This document shows positions 16,584 through 24,472 of a stretch of 64,000 bases of DNA, piece by piece. A program made the translations under genes and the position numbers. Numbering within the stretch: position 1 is the first letter of the stretch; each line of letters opens with the position of its first letter. The DNA is from Streptomyces pseudovenezuelae (GTDB lineage: Bacteria; Actinomycetota; Actinomycetes; Streptomycetales; Streptomycetaceae), in the NCBI RefSeq assembly GCF_001513955.1, contig NZ_KQ948149.1, forward strand, positions 530,227 to 594,226, given 5' to 3'. A model generated the notes under the pieces. It was not told where the DNA came from, did no database searches, and saw only the letters and a list, made by a program, of their open reading frames with translations.

Positions 16584-16970
16584 CTAGATCCGCAGGAGCT
16601 GGAGTTCCGCGAGGGAGGGCGGGGCGCGGGCACCTTCCTGGGCCGTTGCCCTCCGGTCACGCAGACCGACCGCGCCCGGGGTGCTTCCCGAGGGATCGGG
16701 AACGAGCGCGGGCAGGGCCGGCGCACCGCTCAGGGCCCCCGACGTACAGGTCGCATCGGCGTGGTGGAGATGGCCCGAGCCGCAGCCGTCGTGACAGACG
16801 GTGTCGATCACGGCGGAGGCCGTCGTCATGTGTGCGGACCCGCCCTCGTGGCCGGCCATGCCGCCACCGGGAGCCAGGGCGTGCATGCCCAGAATTCCGA
16901 CGAGCAGCCCGAGCAGGAGCAGCGCCCGCCACAGGGGCGGACGCGCGGTGCGCTGTTCGGAGCTGGTCAT
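16584..16970 (-). CDS. DUF6153 family membrane protein
   Basis: 128 aa from the ATG at 16970 (AGGATGAG upstream); in-frame ATGs at 16979 and 17000 are alternatives. One N-terminal membrane segment (PLWRALLLLGLLVGILGMHAL) is followed by a His/Met/Cys-containing stretch (MAGHEGGSAHMTTA; CHDGCGSGHLHHADATC) and a Pro/Ala-rich tail. The composition suggests metal binding at the cell surface. Gene order DUF6153-DUF305 suggests that the two work together, plausibly in copper handling; no function has been shown for the family. Confidence 0.75.
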   Translation of the reverse strand: MTSSEQRTARPPLWRALLLLGLLVGILGMHALAPGGGMAGHEGGSAHMTTASAVIDTVCHDGCGSGHLHHADATCTSGALSGAPALPALVPDPSGSTPGAVGLRDRRATAQEGARAPPSLAELQLLRI

Positions 16971-17174
16971 CGGGCTCATCCTAGAGGGCGGCTGTGGCAC
17001 GGCTGTGCATCGACGCCGTCCGTCCTACGTACGGCCCTGCGCCGCCCTTTGTTCAGCGCCGCCGGAGAACGGGCCCCGCCGGGCGCGCGGCCGTAAAAGG
17101 AGTCCGCCCGGCGGGGGCCTCCCGCGTACGTTCTCCGGGAGCCCGTCGAGGGGCGGCGGGCCGGGAAGGACCGT

Positions 17175-18041
17175 GTGGACACCGACAGCCGAGCCAAGGC
17201 ACAGCGCTTCGCCGAGCTGCACCGGGAGGGCTGCTTTCTGCTCCCCAACGCGTGGGACGTGGGCAGTGCCCGGATCCTGGAGGCGGCCGGGTTCCCGGCC
17301 GTGGCGACCACGAGCGCGGGCGTCGCGTTCTCGCTCGGACGGCCCGACCACGACTTCTTCGCCGAACAGCCGCCCGAGGACCGCGTCGACCGTGAGACCG
17401 CGCTGGGCCGGGTCCGCGAGATCGCGGGCGGGATCGCCGTACCGCTGAGCGCGGACCTGGAGGACGGCTACGGCGAGTCGCCCGAGACCGTCGCCACCAC
17501 CGTCGCGAAGGCCCTCGCCGCCGGAGCCGCGGGCGGCAACATCGAGGACTTCACCGGCGAGCGCACCCGTCCGCTGTACGACCCCCAGCTCTCCGTGGAG
17601 CGCGTCCGGGCCGCCCGCGAGACCCTGGCGGCCGAAGGGGAGCCCTTCGTCCTGGTCGGCCGCACCGACGCGCTCCTGGTGGGCGGCACGCTCGACGAGG
17701 CCGTACGCCGGGCCAACGCCTATCTGGAGGCCGGCGCCGACTGCGCGTTCGTGCCCGGCGCCGCCGACGCCGCGACCATCGGCAGGCTGGTCCGCGAGAT
17801 CGACGGCCCGCTCAACGTGGTCATGGGCCTGACCGGCAACGCGCTCTCCCTGGACGACCTGCGCGCACTCGGCGTCCGGCGGGTCACGGTCGGCGGCAGC
17901 ATCGCCCGTGCCATGTACCGCCGCCTGCTCGACGCGGCACGGGAGTTGGCCGACCGCGGCACCTTCTCGTACGCCGCCGACCAGCTCTCCCAGACGGAAC
18001 TCAACGACCTGTTCCGGCGGGACCGGAAGCGGGGCCGGTAG
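17175..18041 (+). CDS. PEP mutase / isocitrate lyase superfamily enzyme
   Basis: 288 aa from a GTG at 17175 with GGGAAGGA upstream. It has the TIM-barrel signatures of the group: LLPNAWDVGSARILEAAGFPAVATTSAGVA, VPLSADLEDGYG (Mg-binding aspartates), GGNIEDFTGE, and VLVGRTDALL. The KKCGH loop of isocitrate lyase is absent, so this belongs with the 2-methylisocitrate lyase/oxaloacetase/PEP mutase-like group whose members cleave or rearrange C-C or P-C bonds of 2-oxo acids. The exact substrate cannot be read from the sequence. Its last 41 bp overlap the convergent lipoprotein gene. Confidence 0.82.
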   Translation: MDTDSRAKAQRFAELHREGCFLLPNAWDVGSARILEAAGFPAVATTSAGVAFSLGRPDHDFFAEQPPEDRVDRETALGRVREIAGGIAVPLSADLEDGYGESPETVATTVAKALAAGAAGGNIEDFTGERTRPLYDPQLSVERVRAARETLAAEGEPFVLVGRTDALLVGGTLDEAVRRANAYLEAGADCAFVPGAADAATIGRLVREIDGPLNVVMGLTGNALSLDDLRALGVRRVTVGGSIARAMYRRLLDAARELADRGTFSYAADQLSQTELNDLFRRDRKRGR

Positions 18042-18648
18042 CGGGACCGGTGGCGGGGCTGGAGGACGCCTGCGCACAGCTCGGCGCCTCGGGGGCGTCC
18101 TCGGCGTGCCGCGTCAGCGCGCAGACCGTGCGCAGGGCGACCTTCCAGCCGCCCTCCTGGAGTACGGCCGCCCCCGGACCGCCGGTGTCCAGTCGGCGGT
18201 CCTCTCGCGTGAGCTCATAGGCCACCTCGGCGTGCGCGTCCGAGGTGTACGCCACGGAGGTCACCTCGGCGCGCAGTTTGCTGCCGCTCGGGTCGCGGAA
18301 GAGGTTGTCGATCATCAGGGCGTTCTCGTCGCCGTCCTCGACGGCGTCACTGCGCTGGTCCAGGGTGGACTTCGGGTCGAAGAGCACCGTCCACGCCTCC
18401 CGGATCTCCTGCTCCGCCCGCTCCGGGTCCGAGGGCGCGGTCGCCGTCGGTACGGGGGAGGCGGAGAGCGAGGGGGAGCCGCCGGCCGTGGTCGGGCCCG
18501 GGGAACCGGTGACGGAAGGCCGGCCCGTACGGGAGGCGCCCTCGTCACCGCCGTCGCCGGCGTCGCACGCTCCGGTGAGGACGAGGGCGGTGACAGCCAG
18601 GGCCACCGCCCAGGGCCGGTGCCGTGCAGGGGAGTTCGCGCAGGTCAT
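18001..18648 (-). CDS. Putative lipoprotein
   Basis: 215 aa from the ATG at 18648, which gives a lipoprotein signal (WAVALAVTALVLTGACDAG, lipobox LTGAC). A Ser/Thr/Pro/Gly-rich linker of about 45 residues follows, then a folded domain (EQEIREAWTVLFDPKSTLDQRSDAVEDG ... ALTRHAEDAPE). This layout resembles the Mtb12-like low-molecular-weight antigen domain of actinobacterial lipoproteins. The C-terminal low-complexity tail (PATGPATGPASGPAGTGR) is encoded entirely within the region antisense to the 3' end of the PEP mutase-like gene. Confidence 0.7.
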   Translation of the reverse strand: MTCANSPARHRPWAVALAVTALVLTGACDAGDGGDEGASRTGRPSVTGSPGPTTAGGSPSLSASPVPTATAPSDPERAEQEIREAWTVLFDPKSTLDQRSDAVEDGDENALMIDNLFRDPSGSKLRAEVTSVAYTSDAHAEVAYELTREDRRLDTGGPGAAVLQEGGWKVALRTVCALTRHAEDAPEAPSCAQASSSPATGPATGPASGPAGTGR

Positions 18649-18741
18649 GGCACTCCATCTCCGGGTACGCCGTGGGGCTGGCCTACCCGGAGGCGCGGGT
18701 TTCATCCAGGGCCCCGCGGAAAACCCCCGGACGGAGTGCGC

Positions 18742-19452
18742 CTATTCTCCGGCGCCGCCGCGTCGCCGGACCGCGAGGACCACCGCGGCGACCGCCACGA
18801 GGAGCCCCGCGCCGATCCCGGTCCAGGCACCCGCGGACAGCCCGCCCTCGTCGTCCTTCCCGGTGTCGGCGGCCTGCGGGGAGGGCGCCGGCGTCGACTC
18901 CACCGCTGTCGGGGCCGGGCTCCCGGAGACGCTCGGGGAGGGACTGAGCGGCTTCGCGTCCGGCGCCGCCGCCTTCAGCTTCAGTGTCGGCGCCGGGTTC
19001 TCCCCGTTCTCGTCCAGCTCGATCCAGCGGTCGACGTGCCCGTCGCCGTAGGTCTGGAGGGTCTTGAAGGGCACCTCCGCCGCGTCGGGCAACTGCCGTA
19101 CGACGACCGAGTACTCGGCGCTCTTCCCGGTCTTCAGCTCCGCGCCCCCGACGGTGTAGCCGTCGTCGGTCGCGCTGAACCTCCAGCCCGCGGGGCCCTC
19201 GCCGTACTTCACGTCGGCCGGGGCGATGCCCTCGGGCAGGACCACCCGTACCTCCTTGATCCCGGAGGTGTCGGACTCGGCCTCGGCGTGGAAGGAGACG
19301 GTGACGTTCTCGGCGAGGGCCTGCGCCTTGTCGGCCTCGACCTCGGTGTGGGCGGCGGCCGGAACAGCCGTCAGGAGTACGGCGGCCGCCGCTCCGGCGG
19401 CCGCGAGGGGCAGACGGGACAAAGGGTTACGGGACAGGGGGATACGGGACAT
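18742..19452 (-). CDS. YcnI-like copper-binding protein (DUF1775)
   Basis: 236 aa from the ATG at 19452. A signal peptide ends PAAAHTEVEADKA, leaving a histidine at the mature N-terminus, as in Bacillus YcnI, where this His forms a one-histidine copper brace. The DUF1775 domain (about 35-165) contains VRVVLPEGIAPADVKYGEGPAGWRF. A Pro/Ser linker leads to a C-terminal membrane helix (AWTGIGAGLLVAVAAVVLAV) and an RRR anchor. It is probably the second gene of a two-gene operon with the membrane protein 68 bp upstream. Copper binding is known for the family and inferred here. Confidence 0.87.
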   Translation of the reverse strand: MSRIPLSRNPLSRLPLAAAGAAAAVLLTAVPAAAHTEVEADKAQALAENVTVSFHAEAESDTSGIKEVRVVLPEGIAPADVKYGEGPAGWRFSATDDGYTVGGAELKTGKSAEYSVVVRQLPDAAEVPFKTLQTYGDGHVDRWIELDENGENPAPTLKLKAAAPDAKPLSPSPSVSGSPAPTAVESTPAPSPQAADTGKDDEGGLSAGAWTGIGAGLLVAVAAVVLAVRRRGGAGE

Positions 19453-19520
19453 GCAGGTCTCCAGGCGTGGTGGTACGGCTGGACGGCCGTCCGGCATGGG
19501 CCGCGACGGCGTCCGTGGGG

Positions 19521-20147
19521 TCAGTGGGCGAGAGCTGCGCCCGCCGCGGGAGGACCCCGTCGTACCACCGCGTGCGCCAGCAACGGCCGTGCCGTGGGCG
19601 GCCGTTCGCCGTACGCCGGCACGATCGTCACCGAGGCGGTCGGTGCGGGGGACGTGGGCCGGGTGAACAGCGGCCGGGCGGCGGCCAGTCGGTCCCGTAC
19701 CGCGTCGAGCGCCGCCGTCACCCCGCGGGCGACCGTCCAGCAGGCCGTGTCCGCGCGGTGCAGCAGGACGGCGACGAGCGCGGCGACCAGGGAGTGGGCC
19801 GCCGTCATGGCCAGGGAGCCGTGCAGCCGCTCGTGCCATGCCGGGCGGCCGGCGTGCACGTGTCCGGCGGGGTGGTGCGCGGTGGCGGTGAGCGTCAGCC
19901 ACAGATGCAGCCCGGACTGTCCCGCCACACTGCACGCGACGACGGTCGCCAGGCTGCGGGGCCGCTGCACCCCGATGAGCCCCACCGCGAAGAGCACGGC
20001 CGTCGCGGCGGCCCCCCGCCCCCAGGGCACCGGGCCCTCGGCGAGCAGATGATGGGCGCTGACCCCGAGCACCGTGCCGACGACGGCGAAGACCGCGGCC
20101 CGCATTACGGGCAGCGGAGCGCGGGTCGTCGTGGCGGGTGGGTGCAT
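19521..20147 (-). CDS. Hypothetical multi-pass membrane protein next to YcnI
   Basis: 208 aa from the ATG at 20147; an ATG at 20168 is in frame. About four to five hydrophobic segments are visible (RAAVFAVVGTVLGVSAHHLL, AAATAVLFAVGLIGV, SLATVVACSVAGQSGLHLWL, SLAMTAAHSLVAALVAVLL). A His-rich loop (ATAHHPAGHVHAGRPAWHERLHG) lies between segments three and four. I do not recognise a family. Adjacency to the YcnI copper protein and the histidine loop suggest a role in metal (copper) handling. A basic, Pro-rich tail of about 60 residues ends the protein. Confidence 0.65.
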   Translation of the reverse strand: MHPPATTTRAPLPVMRAAVFAVVGTVLGVSAHHLLAEGPVPWGRGAAATAVLFAVGLIGVQRPRSLATVVACSVAGQSGLHLWLTLTATAHHPAGHVHAGRPAWHERLHGSLAMTAAHSLVAALVAVLLHRADTACWTVARGVTAALDAVRDRLAAARPLFTRPTSPAPTASVTIVPAYGERPPTARPLLAHAVVRRGPPAAGAALAH

Positions 20148-20220
20148 GGCCCGCTCATCATGGATCATCGCGGAGCCGGCCGGCAGGGAAACCGCTGGAC
20201 CGCCCGCGGATGACGCCGGC

Positions 20221-20445
20221 TCAGCGGGTGCCGGGCCCCTGCTCGGTGCCCGCGGTGGTTCCGGGCCGGAGGACCTCACCCTGGACGACCTGGGGTTCCG
20301 GACGGTCCTCCCGCCCCGCGCGGGCCTCCGCCTTGAGGATGCGGGCCGACCTGCCCGCCGTGCGGGTCAGTTCCGGGCCCTTCCTGACGGCGACGATCGC
20401 TATGACGACGATGAGGATGATCGCGAGCTCGCTGAGTCCGAACAT
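20221..20445 (-). CDS. tatA: TatA/TatE-like twin-arginine translocase subunit
   Basis: 74 aa with the standard TatA layout: a short N-terminal membrane helix (MFGLSELAIILIVVIAIVAV), a hinge, and an amphipathic helix (RKGPELTRTAGRSARILKAE), then a polar tail. TatA oligomers form the passage for folded Tat substrates with TatC. No tatC or tatB lies beside it, so this is probably an extra TatA paralogue. The phenylalanine-glycine start and a hinge Gly-Pro are conserved. Confidence 0.85.
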   Translation of the reverse strand: MFGLSELAIILIVVIAIVAVRKGPELTRTAGRSARILKAEARAGREDRPEPQVVQGEVLRPGTTAGTEQGPGTR

Positions 20446-20594
20446 GAGGGGGCCTCCGTCAGGGTGACGCCGAAGTCGGACGAGATGCCCGCCGGACCGG
20501 CAGCGTACCCCGCACTCCCCGGAACAGGTTGCTTTGCCTGTCCTTTACTATTGGGTACGACCTGCCCCCGACACGAAGGAGCCACGGTTCCGCG

Positions 20595-20663
20595 ATGGGT
20601 GAACCTCCCAGTACCGGCCGCGCCGCGTCCCCCACGGACCGACGGGCGGGTGTGACCCGGTGA
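20595..20663 (+). CDS. Small coupled leader ORF before the first CorC-type gene (putative)
   Basis: 22 codons from the ATG at 20595 (begins MGEPPSTGRA, ends RAGVTR). The stop TGA overlaps the GTG start of the downstream long CorC-type gene (GTGA at 20660-20663). A GAAGGAG lies at 20574-20580, somewhat distant from the ATG, and a TACTAT -10-like box at 20546-20551 would start transcription near 20558. The second pair is preceded by a similar ORF at 23103, which shares A-S/T-P-T-D and T-R near the end. Leader peptide or translational-coupling element is inferred; expression is unproven. Confidence 0.4.
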   Translation: MGEPPSTGRAASPTDRRAGVTR

Positions 20664-21985
20664 CCGAGATCCTGCTGCTCGTGGCGGCCCTGCTCCTCAC
20701 CCTGGCCTGTGCCGTGTTCGTCGCGGCCGAGTTCTCCCTGACCACCGTCGAGCGCGGTGACCTGGAGCGGGCCGCCGAGGCGGGTGAGCGCGGCGCCGAG
20801 GGCGCGCTGAAGGCCGTACGCCGGCTCACCCTCGAACTCTCCGGCGCCCAGCTCGGCATCACGGTCACCTCGCTGGTGATCGGCATGCTCGCCGAGCCCT
20901 CCCTCGCGGCGCTCCTCAGGGGCCCGCTGCGGGCCGCCGGCCTGGGCGGTGCCGCCGCTCCGGTGGCGACCGCGCTGGGCGTGGCCCTGTCCACCGTCGT
21001 GCTGATGGTCGTCGGCGAGCTGGTGCCGAAGAACTGGGCGATCTCCCGCCCGCTCGCCGTCGCCGAGGTCGTCGCCGGACCGCAGAGCGCCTTCACCGCC
21101 GTGTTCGGCCCGTTCATCCGCCATCTCAACAACACCGCGAACCGTTTCGTACGGCGCTTCGGCCTGGAGCCCGCGGAGGAACTGGTCTCCGCCCGCGGCC
21201 CCGAGGAGCTCGTCGCGCTCGCCGAGCACTCCGCCGCCGAGGGCGCCCTGGAGGCCGACTCCGCCGAACTGTTCGTGCGCACCCTGCACCTGGGCGAGCT
21301 GACCGCGGAGAACGTCATGACCCCGCGCGTCGACGTCAAGGCCCTCGAAGTCCACGCGACCGCCGCCGACGCCGCCAACCTCACCCACGCCACCGGCCTG
21401 TCCCGCTTCCCGGTCTACCGGGACAGCCTGGACGAGGTCGTCGGCACCGTGCACATCCGTGACGTGCTCGCGCTGGAACCCGGCAAGCGGGCCACCACCC
21501 CGGTCACCGAGCTGGCCACCGCGCCCCTTCTGGTCCCGGACAGCCTCAGCGCCGACCGGCTCCTGGAGCGGATGCGGGCCGGCCGCACCATGGCCGTCGT
21601 CATCGACGAGTACGGCGGTACGGCGGGCGTGGCGACCGTCGAGGACATCGTCGAGGAGGTGGTCGGCGAGGTCCGTGACGAACACGACCCCGTCGAGACC
21701 CCCGATCTGCGGCCCGCCGGTGACGGGACATGGGAGGCCGAAGGGTCCGTCCGCGTCGACCGGCTCGGCGCGACCGGCCTCACCGCGCCCGAGGGGCCGT
21801 ACGAGACCGTGGCCGGACTGGTCGCCACCCGCCTCGCGCGCATACCCGCCAAGGGCGACGCGCTCGACCTGGACGGCTGGCGCCTGGAGGTCCTGGACGT
21901 CGAGCACCACCGCGCCGACCGCGTCCGCATCACCGCGCCCGAGCCCGCCCGGGCCCTGGCCCAGACGGGGGAGGAGGCCCGATGA
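20660..21985 (+). CDS. CNNM/CorC-family membrane protein, long form (pair 1)
   Basis: 441 aa from a GTG at 20660. Residues about 1-190 are the DUF21/CNNM transmembrane domain (LLLVAALLLTLACAVFVAAEFSLTTVERGDLE, SGAQLGITVTSLVIG, VGELVPKNWAISRP). Two CBS domains follow (about 205-335, AENVMTPRVDVKALE and DEYGGTAGVATVEDIVEEVVGE), then a C-terminal CorC_HlyC domain (about 345-435). Relatives export Mg2+ with Na+, or are annotated as hemolysins. Its start is coupled to the upstream leader ORF and its stop overlaps the next gene (ATGA). First of four tandem paralogues in long-short-long-short order. Confidence 0.9.
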   Translation: MTEILLLVAALLLTLACAVFVAAEFSLTTVERGDLERAAEAGERGAEGALKAVRRLTLELSGAQLGITVTSLVIGMLAEPSLAALLRGPLRAAGLGGAAAPVATALGVALSTVVLMVVGELVPKNWAISRPLAVAEVVAGPQSAFTAVFGPFIRHLNNTANRFVRRFGLEPAEELVSARGPEELVALAEHSAAEGALEADSAELFVRTLHLGELTAENVMTPRVDVKALEVHATAADAANLTHATGLSRFPVYRDSLDEVVGTVHIRDVLALEPGKRATTPVTELATAPLLVPDSLSADRLLERMRAGRTMAVVIDEYGGTAGVATVEDIVEEVVGEVRDEHDPVETPDLRPAGDGTWEAEGSVRVDRLGATGLTAPEGPYETVAGLVATRLARIPAKGDALDLDGWRLEVLDVEHHRADRVRITAPEPARALAQTGEEAR

Positions 21986-23004
21986 CCACCGTCCAGCTGC
22001 TCGTCGGCGCACTGACGCTGCTGACCAACGCCTTCTTCGTGGGCGGCGAGTTCGCCCTGATCTCCGTGCGCCGCAGCCAGATCGAGCCACGCGCGCGTGC
22101 TGGCCACAAGCGGGCCCGCATGACCCTGTGGGGACTCGAACACCTTTCCGCGATGATGGCCACCGCCCAGCTCGGCATCACCGTCTCCTCGCTGGTGCTC
22201 GGCGCGGTCGCCGAACCGGCCATCGCGCACCTGCTGGAGCCCGGCTTCGAGGCGGCCCGCATCCCGGACGGCCTGGTCCACCCGATCGCGTTCGTGATCG
22301 CCCTCTCGCTGGCCACGTATCTGCACATGCTGATCGGCGAGATGGTGCCGAAGAACATCGCGCTCGCGGCCCCCGTGCCGACCGCGCTGCTGCTCGGCCC
22401 GCCGCTCGTGGCCCTCACGCGCGCGCTGAAGCCCTTCGTGTTCGGCATCAACGCCTTCGCCAACGCCCTGCTGAAGCTGCTGCGCGTCGAACCCAAGGAC
22501 GAGGTCGAGTCGGCGTTCACCGACGACCAGCTCGCCCGCATGGTCGTCGACGCCAGCGAGGCGGGGCTGCTCTCGCCCGCCGACGGCGAGCGGCTGCGGG
22601 ACGCCCTGGAGCTGGGCACCCGGCCGGTCGGCGAGATCCTGGTCCCGGTGCCGACCATGCGGACCGTCGACGCCTCGGTCACCCCGGCCCGCCTGGAGCG
22701 GGTGGCGGCCGACGCGGGTTACTCCCGCTTCCCCGTCACCGGCCCGGACGGCACCCTGCTGGGCTATCTGCACATCAAGGACACCCTGGGCGTCACCGAC
22801 CGCGACCGGCCCTTCCCGCGCGCCACCCTGCACCCGGTCACCCGGGTCCGCATCGACACCCCGCTGGACGACACCCTCACCGCGCTGCGCGCCGACGGGA
22901 GCCATCTGGCGGCGGTGACGGGGGAGACGGGAGCCGTCCTCGGATTCGTGACCATGGAGGACGTGCTCACCGAGCTGGTCGGGCCGACACCGGCCGCCGT
23001 ATGA
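21982..23004 (+). CDS. CNNM/CorC-family membrane protein, short form (pair 1)
   Basis: 340 aa from the ATG at 21982, which overlaps the previous stop by 4 bp. The DUF21 domain is complete (TNAFFVGGEFALISVRRSQIE, TAQLGITVSSLVLGAVAEP, LIGEMVPKNIALA). One CBS pair follows (GEILVPVPTMRTVDASVTP, TGETGAVLGFVTMEDVLTELVG). The C-terminal CorC_HlyC domain of the long form is absent; the protein ends directly after the CBS pair. Overlap and matched sizes suggest a long-short partnership, possibly a heteromeric transporter; CNNM proteins act as dimers. Confidence 0.88.
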   Translation: MTTVQLLVGALTLLTNAFFVGGEFALISVRRSQIEPRARAGHKRARMTLWGLEHLSAMMATAQLGITVSSLVLGAVAEPAIAHLLEPGFEAARIPDGLVHPIAFVIALSLATYLHMLIGEMVPKNIALAAPVPTALLLGPPLVALTRALKPFVFGINAFANALLKLLRVEPKDEVESAFTDDQLARMVVDASEAGLLSPADGERLRDALELGTRPVGEILVPVPTMRTVDASVTPARLERVAADAGYSRFPVTGPDGTLLGYLHIKDTLGVTDRDRPFPRATLHPVTRVRIDTPLDDTLTALRADGSHLAAVTGETGAVLGFVTMEDVLTELVGPTPAAV

Positions 23005-23102
23005 CCGCCGGGCGGTCCCGCCACCCGGCTGGTAGATCCGGGGAACGCCGACTTCGCCCCAGCCGTTCACACAGCGCACATCACTACCGAAGGAGCAAGC
23101 CC

Positions 23103-23153
23103 GTGTCCGCCACACCGACGGACTCCCACCCCGCGCGATCGACCCGCTGTTGA
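23103..23153 (+). CDS. Small coupled leader ORF before the third CorC-type gene (putative)
   Basis: 16 aa, MSATPTDSHPARSTRC, from a GTG at 23103 with GAAGGAG 7 bases upstream, an excellent ribosome site. The stop overlaps the TTG start of the next CorC-type gene (TTGA at 23150-23153). The downstream TTG has no ribosome site of its own, so its translation should depend on this ORF. It resembles the ORF at 20595 in position, overlap and part of its sequence (A-T-P-T-D ... T-R). The role is inferred. Confidence 0.5.
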   Translation: MSATPTDSHPARSTRC

Positions 23154-24472
23154 GTACCACCAGTGCTGTCCTCGGCCTGCTGGCCGTGTTCCTGCTGACC
23201 GCCGGCACCGGCTACTTCGTCGCCCAGGAGTTCGCGTACGTCTCCGCGGACCGGCTGGCCCTCTCCCGCGCGGCGGAGGCCGGCGACCGCAAGGCCGCCC
23301 GTGCGCTGACGGTGCTGGAGCGGCTGTCCTTCATGCTCTCCGGCGCTCAGCTGGGCATCACCGTCACCGGTCTCGTCGTCGGCTTCGTCGCCGAACCCTC
23401 GGTCTCCGCTCTGCTCAAGCCCGCCCTGACCGGCCTGGGCGTTCCCGAGGGGGCCGTCGGCGGGATCTCCGTGGTGCTGGCCTTCGTCCTGGCCACCGTC
23501 GTCCAGATGGTCCTGGGCGAACTGGCCCCGAAGAACCTCGCCATCGCCGTCCCGGAGCGGCTGGCGAAGGCCCTCGCGCCCTCCACGCTCGGCTACCTCA
23601 AGGTCGTCGGCCCGCTGGTGCACGTCTTCGACGGCGCGGCCAACCGACTGCTGCGCAGGGTCGGCATCGAACCCGTCGAGGAACTGCACCACGGCGCCAC
23701 CCTGGAAGAGCTCGGCCACCTCATCGGCGAGTCCCACGAACGCGGTGAGCTGCCCCGGGACACCGCCGAACTCCTCGACCACGCCCTGGAGTTCTCCGAG
23801 CGCACCCTCGACGAGGTGATGGTGCCGCGCGTCGACGCCGTCTTCGTCCGCAAGGACGCCACCGCCGCCGAGGCCGTCGACCTGATCGCCCGGCACGGCC
23901 ACTCCACCTATCCCCTGCTCGGCGACCACCCCGACGACGTCCCCGGCGTCCTGGGGGTACGGGAGCTGATGCGGCTGCCGGCCCATGAGCTGACCCGGGC
24001 CACCGCGGGCGCCCTCGCCCGCACCCCGCTGCTGCTGCCCGACACCCTCCCGCTGCCGGAGGCGGTCGCCCAGATGCGGGAGCGGGACGAGGAGTTCGCG
24101 GTCGTCCTGGACGAGCACGGCGGAGTCGCCGGCATCGTCACCTACGAGGACATCGCCGAGGAACTGGTCGGCGACATCGCCGACGAGACCGACACCGTCA
24201 CCGAACTCGCCGTGCCCGACGGGGCGGGCTGGCTGGTCGACGCGGGCCGCCGCCTCGACGAGATCGCCGACGCCACCGGCATCGCACTGCCCGAGGAGGA
24301 GGACTACGACACCGTCGCCGGGCTGGTCGTGGACCGCCTCGGCCGCTTCCCGGCGATCGGGGACCGGGTCACCGTGGACCTGCTCGGCGGCGGCCGCGCG
24401 GTGATCGACGTACGGACCTTGGACCGGCACGTACCGGAACGGGTGCGCGTGGAGAGGGTGGGGCCGGCATGA
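23150..24472 (+). CDS. CNNM/CorC-family membrane protein, long form (pair 2)
   Basis: 440 aa from a TTG at 23150 that overlaps the leader stop. The DUF21 membrane domain contains GTGYFVAQEFAYVSADRLALS, SGAQLGITVTGLVVGFVAEP and VLGELAPKNLAIA. The CBS pair (DEVMVPRVDAVFV, LDEHGGVAGIVTYEDIAEEL) and C-terminal CorC_HlyC domain (GAGWLVDAGRRLDEIADATG onward) are complete. It is the counterpart of the 441-aa protein at 20660. Its stop overlaps the next gene by 4 bp, exactly as in pair 1. The likely role is export of Mg2+ or another divalent ion, by family only. Confidence 0.9.
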   Translation: MSTTSAVLGLLAVFLLTAGTGYFVAQEFAYVSADRLALSRAAEAGDRKAARALTVLERLSFMLSGAQLGITVTGLVVGFVAEPSVSALLKPALTGLGVPEGAVGGISVVLAFVLATVVQMVLGELAPKNLAIAVPERLAKALAPSTLGYLKVVGPLVHVFDGAANRLLRRVGIEPVEELHHGATLEELGHLIGESHERGELPRDTAELLDHALEFSERTLDEVMVPRVDAVFVRKDATAAEAVDLIARHGHSTYPLLGDHPDDVPGVLGVRELMRLPAHELTRATAGALARTPLLLPDTLPLPEAVAQMRERDEEFAVVLDEHGGVAGIVTYEDIAEELVGDIADETDTVTELAVPDGAGWLVDAGRRLDEIADATGIALPEEEDYDTVAGLVVDRLGRFPAIGDRVTVDLLGGGRAVIDVRTLDRHVPERVRVERVGPA

